A stretch of 11,949 nucleotides of DNA from Candidatus Dormiibacterota bacterium (lineage in GTDB: Bacteria > Chloroflexota > Dormibacteria > Aeolococcales > Aeolococcaceae), in contig PLAX01000009.1 in assembly GCA_003135255.1 (NCBI GenBank), positions 1-11,949 of the forward strand, written 5' to 3'. Positions 9,430 through 11,949 of this stretch are shown one piece after another. The position numbers were made by a program, and so were the translations under genes. The notes below the pieces were generated by a model. The model saw only the letters and a list, made by a program, of their open reading frames with translations. It was not told the origin of the DNA and ran no database searches. Every line of letters begins with the position of its first letter. Positions within the stretch are counted from its first letter, which is position 1.

Positions 9430-10342
9430 GTCTGAATCCTTCCCCTACGCCGACGGACAGGCTCGTCAGTCTACCGCTCCGGTACCCTCTGACCCCCCCG
9501 ACCGGGAGTGGCCGTCGGCGACTCGTTACGCCCGCCATCTGGAGGCCTACTACGACGCCGTCAACCACGCCTACGACGACTGGTCCTCGGGCATCCACCG
9601 CCGGCTGGGCGCCCGCCTGGTCGAGATCGCATCGCCTCTTCCCGGCGAGCGCCTGCTCGACGTCGGCTGCGGCACAGGCCTGGTGACCCAGATGGCGGCC
9701 GAGCGGGTGGGCACCTCGGGCGAGGTGTTCGGGGTGGACATCGCCAAACGCCTCCTGGAGGTCGCCCAGCTGCGCGCCTCCCCGCATGTGCGCTTCTTCC
9801 ACGGCCCCGCCGAGGCGCTGGTCTTCAGCGACTGCACCTTCGACGTGGTCACCATCGGCGACTCCCTCCCTTATCTCTCCGACCCCCGACGCGCCCTCGA
9901 GGAGGCGCATCGGGTGCTGCGGCGCGGCTCACGGATCGCCGTCTCCGTGCTCGACCGTGCCCTCTCGACGCCCGCTCAGGAGGTGTACCACGAGCGGCTC
10001 CTGGCCCTGGAGCTCCGCCACCCCGTGGTGGTCCCCCGCCCCCCCGGCGACCGGAAGCGGTTGGGCGAGCCCGAGGTGCTCGCCCGCCTGCTCGCCTCCG
10101 CAGGCTTCACCGACGTCGTGACCACGATCATGGTGACCGGGGGGAGGGCGGCGACGGCACGGGAGTGGACCGACCTGATGATGGGGGCGGGGCCCTCGTC
10201 CCACGCGCTGCTCTCGGTGCTCGGGCCGTCGGTCCGGGCGGACTTCGAAGCCGACCTCACCGAACGGATGAGGCAGCTCGGGGAGGACGAGGCCTTCCGC
10301 TACCACCATCCGTTCACCTTCGCGGAGGCCATCCGCCCGTAG
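9428..10342 (+). CDS. Class I SAM-dependent methyltransferase (UbiE/MenG-like fold)
   Basis: A predicted cytosolic methyltransferase of 304 aa; the substrate cannot be read from sequence. The Rossmann core begins at about 68: SAM-binding motif I is LLDVGCGTG (76-84), the acidic residue that contacts the ribose is D103 in FGVDIA, and FDVVTIGDSLPYLSD (138-152) is the motif IV region. HRVLRRGSRIAVSV (161-174) is the usual post-motif strand. The pattern is that of Methyltransf_11/25 proteins, with a 60-residue C-terminal extension ending RYHHPFTFAEAI. I chose ATG 9428 because no ATG or GTG occurs in frame between it and the core, although no ribosome site precedes it. The first 30 residues look unconserved and overlap the likely bactofilin promoter, so the true start may be downstream. 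Function beyond methyl transfer is not assigned. Confidence 0.85.
   Translation: MSESFPYADGQARQSTAPVPSDPPDREWPSATRYARHLEAYYDAVNHAYDDWSSGIHRRLGARLVEIASPLPGERLLDVGCGTGLVTQMAAERVGTSGEVFGVDIAKRLLEVAQLRASPHVRFFHGPAEALVFSDCTFDVVTIGDSLPYLSDPRRALEEAHRVLRRGSRIAVSVLDRALSTPAQEVYHERLLALELRHPVVVPRPPGDRKRLGEPEVLARLLASAGFTDVVTTIMVTGGRAATAREWTDLMMGAGPSSHALLSVLGPSVRADFEADLTERMRQLGEDEAFRYHHPFTFAEAIRP
9468..9473 (-). promoter_or_regulatory. Candidate -10 element for the bactofilin gene
   Basis: TAGACT on the minus strand would place transcription start near 9461 and give a leader of about 31 nt. It lies within the N-terminal codons of the divergent methyltransferase. No clear -35 is seen; weak evidence. Confidence 0.25.
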
Positions 10343-10350
10343 AGACCGGA

Positions 10351-10366
10351 GCCGTGGCGGCACGGT
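10351..10366. terminator. Weak hairpin after the methyltransferase gene
   Basis: CCGTG (10352-10356) pairs with CACGG (10361-10365) around GCGG, with a flanking G-T wobble, 9 nt after the stop codon. It is short and has no T-run, so it may only be partial termination or chance. Confidence 0.3.
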
Positions 10367-10409
10367 GACAGGAGCGCGACGGACGGGGGGCCGCACCATG
10401 CACCCGCCC

Positions 10410-10415
10410 TACGAT
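10410..10415 (+). promoter_or_regulatory. Candidate -10 element for a leaderless glycosyltransferase gene
   Basis: TACGAT fits TANNNT. The expected start of transcription is at about 10422, within 2 nt of the GTG at 10424. No Shine-Dalgarno precedes that GTG, so a leaderless message fits. No -35 match is evident. Confidence 0.35.
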
Positions 10416-10423
10416 CCCGTGAC

Positions 10424-11737
10424 GTGAGCGCGAGCGCCGTCGCCCCCCGACTCCCCCGGCGGTTGCGGCAGGCCCGCTTCGGGATCGCCGCCCTGGCGGT
10501 GGCCGCCGTCGCGGTCGCGGTCAAGTCCTTCGTGATCGGCCCGCTGACCGGGCATTTCGAGGGAACGTTCGAGGACTTCGCGGCGTACCTGGGAGCGGCT
10601 CGGTCGATGGCCGGCGGCGGCTCGGCCTACGCGGCCTTCAGCTCAGTGCCCGTGACCGAGACGGGCTTCGTCTACCCGCCCTTCGCCGCGCTCCTGGTCC
10701 GCCCGCTGGCGCTGCTCGGCACCAGGTCGGCGATGGTCGTCTGGCTGTGGCTCACCCTCGCCTGCGCCGTCACCGGTGCAATCGTGGTCGCCCGCACCGC
10801 CCTGCCGAAGTCGTGGCCGAGGGTCGAGCTGGCGATCCTGGGAGCCGTGGCGTTCGCGCCGGCCACCTACAACTACTGGCACGGACAGATCAATCCGGTG
10901 ATCTTCCTCCTGCTCGCGATCTCGTACTGGGCCTACGTCCGCGATCGCCAGGTGACCGCCGGCATCCTCCTCGGTCTGGCCGCCGGGATCAAGATCGCCC
11001 CGGTCATCTTCCTGATCGTGCTGATCCGGCGCCGCTGGTGGCGCGGAACCGCCGCCATGGTGTCGACCGGCGTGGTCACCCTGATCCTGGGAGCCCTCGC
11101 CGTGGGGGGAGGGGCGGCGGTCACCTTCGTGACCAAGGTCTTGCCCGGCCTCAACCGCGCCACGGGATGGATCTACAACCAGTCTCTGGGCGGCGCCATC
11201 AGCCGCGTGGCGCACCAATCGATCCTGGCGGTGCAAACCACCTCGTGGCCGGTTCAGGTGGCCAGCATCGTGGCGGCACTGCTCGTCGTGGGGCTCGCGG
11301 GCTGGGCGGTACGGCCGGGATGGCGGCCCTCGGAGGAGAGGGGAGCCGAATTCGGGCTGGCGATCACGGCGATGCTGCTGGCCGGCGGGGTCGCCTGGTA
11401 CGCGCATTTCATCCATCTCATCATCCCGCTCTTCTGCGTGCTCGGACTGGTCGCCGCGCGGGGGTGGCGCGCCGAGCGATCGACCGCCCTCGCGGCGGTG
11501 GGGGTGCTGATCGGCTTCGGGCTGGTTGCCCCGCTCGCGATCTCCGATCTCAGCATGAGCGGGATCGTCGCGATCAGCCGGACACCGGCCTGGTGGCCCT
11601 TCCTCCAGCTCTGCTCGCTGCCCTGCGCGAGCGTGGTGTGGCTGGCTGTCGCCCTGGCCCGGAGCCTGCGGCGGAACGCGGAGCCAGCCGGTTCACCGGC
11701 TCGTGACGACGCGCGGGCGGTGGGGACGACCGCGTAG
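10424..11737 (+). CDS. Polytopic membrane glycosyltransferase, GT87/DUF2029-like
   Basis: A multi-span membrane protein of 437 aa resembling the GT87 family of GT-C glycosyltransferases, which use polyprenyl-phosphate mannose to extend lipoglycans or glycolipids outside the membrane. A basic N-terminus is followed by a first span at about 18-40. The first extracytoplasmic loop has E50/D51 (FEDFAAYLGAARSM), where GT-C enzymes keep their catalytic acid. FVYPPFAALLVRPLALLG (82-99) follows, then YWHGQINPVIFLLL (151-164), matching the family GQxN signature. AGILLGLAAGIKIAPVIFL (179-197) follows, and WYAHFIHLIIPL (325-336) is a late His-containing motif. I count about ten hydrophobic spans and a polar C-terminal tail (415-437). 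The start is GTG 10424; none better lies nearby. Donor and acceptor are unknown. It could be co-transcribed with the methyltransferase 81 nt upstream or have its own promoter. Confidence 0.8.
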   Translation: MSASAVAPRLPRRLRQARFGIAALAVAAVAVAVKSFVIGPLTGHFEGTFEDFAAYLGAARSMAGGGSAYAAFSSVPVTETGFVYPPFAALLVRPLALLGTRSAMVVWLWLTLACAVTGAIVVARTALPKSWPRVELAILGAVAFAPATYNYWHGQINPVIFLLLAISYWAYVRDRQVTAGILLGLAAGIKIAPVIFLIVLIRRRWWRGTAAMVSTGVVTLILGALAVGGGAAVTFVTKVLPGLNRATGWIYNQSLGGAISRVAHQSILAVQTTSWPVQVASIVAALLVVGLAGWAVRPGWRPSEERGAEFGLAITAMLLAGGVAWYAHFIHLIIPLFCVLGLVAARGWRAERSTALAAVGVLIGFGLVAPLAISDLSMSGIVAISRTPAWWPFLQLCSLPCASVVWLAVALARSLRRNAEPAGSPARDDARAVGTTA

Positions 11738-11742
11738 GCGGC

Positions 11743-11949
11743 TCACACGGACGGTGCGGCGTGCTCCTTCTGGTGCGCCTCGATGAGCTGCTGGGCCACG
11801 TGGGCCGGGACCTCTTCGTAGTGGGAGAGCTCGGTCGCGTAGCGGCCCCGCCCCTGGGTGAGCGCGCGGAGGTCGATGGGGAAGGTGAACATCTCCGCCT
11901 GGGGGACCTGGGCGGTCACCTCGGAGCGGCCGTCGCCGAGTGGGTTCAT
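11743..11949 (-). CDS. Elongation factor G family protein, C-terminal end (5' part beyond right edge)
   Basis: Only the last 68 residues are in the window; the Met at the edge is internal, not a start. They match domain V of EF-G: VTAQVPQAEMF, then DLRALTQGRGRY, then HYEEVPAHVAQQLIE. EF-G drives ribosomal translocation and works with RRF in recycling; the GTPase domain is not visible. DLRALTQGRG instead of the very common DLRSxTQGRG, and the absence of tuf or any co-directional gene downstream, suggest an EF-G-like paralogue outside the str operon more than the principal fusA. That is inference. It converges on the glycosyltransferase, with 5 nt between the stop codons and no room for a dedicated terminator. 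Confidence 0.9.
   Translation of the reverse strand: MNPLGDGRSEVTAQVPQAEMFTFPIDLRALTQGRGRYATELSHYEEVPAHVAQQLIEAHQKEHAAPSV

Overview
The window is high-GC, gene-dense bacterial chromosome with no mobile element, CRISPR array, tRNA or rRNA that I can see. It is mostly housekeeping sequence. The mix (extended actinobacterial-style GyrB, a DUF5679 zinc ribbon, a bactofilin, a GT87-type membrane glycosyltransferase, and a LigD in phosphoesterase-ligase-polymerase order instead of the mycobacterial polymerase-first order) suggests a GC-rich Terrabacteria lineage such as Chloroflexota/Dormibacterota or a deep actinobacterial relative. That placement is inference only.

Left part (1-2470, minus strand): the first 823 codons of a multidomain DNA ligase D for non-homologous end joining, running off the left edge. 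It is transcribed away from the gyrase genes; a 227-bp intergenic region (2471-2697) separates the two. That region holds a good extended -10 element for the gyrase operon.

Centre (about 2698-8353, plus strand): gyrB, plsX and gyrA form one tightly overlapping operon. The gyrB stop overlaps the plsX start by 1 nt, and the plsX stop overlaps the gyrA start by 4 nt. Both gyrase subunits are therefore made from one message, with the phospholipid-synthesis enzyme PlsX translated between them. GyrA departs from usual family residues at several positions around the active site and quinolone-binding region. A GC-rich hairpin follows gyrA.

Right part (8378-11737): small, mostly monocistronic genes. 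These are a 50-residue zinc-ribbon protein (minus strand) with a structured leader, a possible 49-residue single-span membrane peptide (plus), a bactofilin (minus), a SAM-dependent methyltransferase (plus) whose start codon overlaps the bactofilin start in a shared CATG, and a polytopic GT87-like glycosyltransferase (plus). The last 68 codons of an EF-G-type translation factor (minus) enter from the right edge and converge on the glycosyltransferase with only 5 nt between the stop codons.

I do not see a clear undescribed system. The most useful leads are the gyrB-plsX-gyrA coupling, the divergent GyrA core, the CATG start overlap and the small leaderless membrane ORF.
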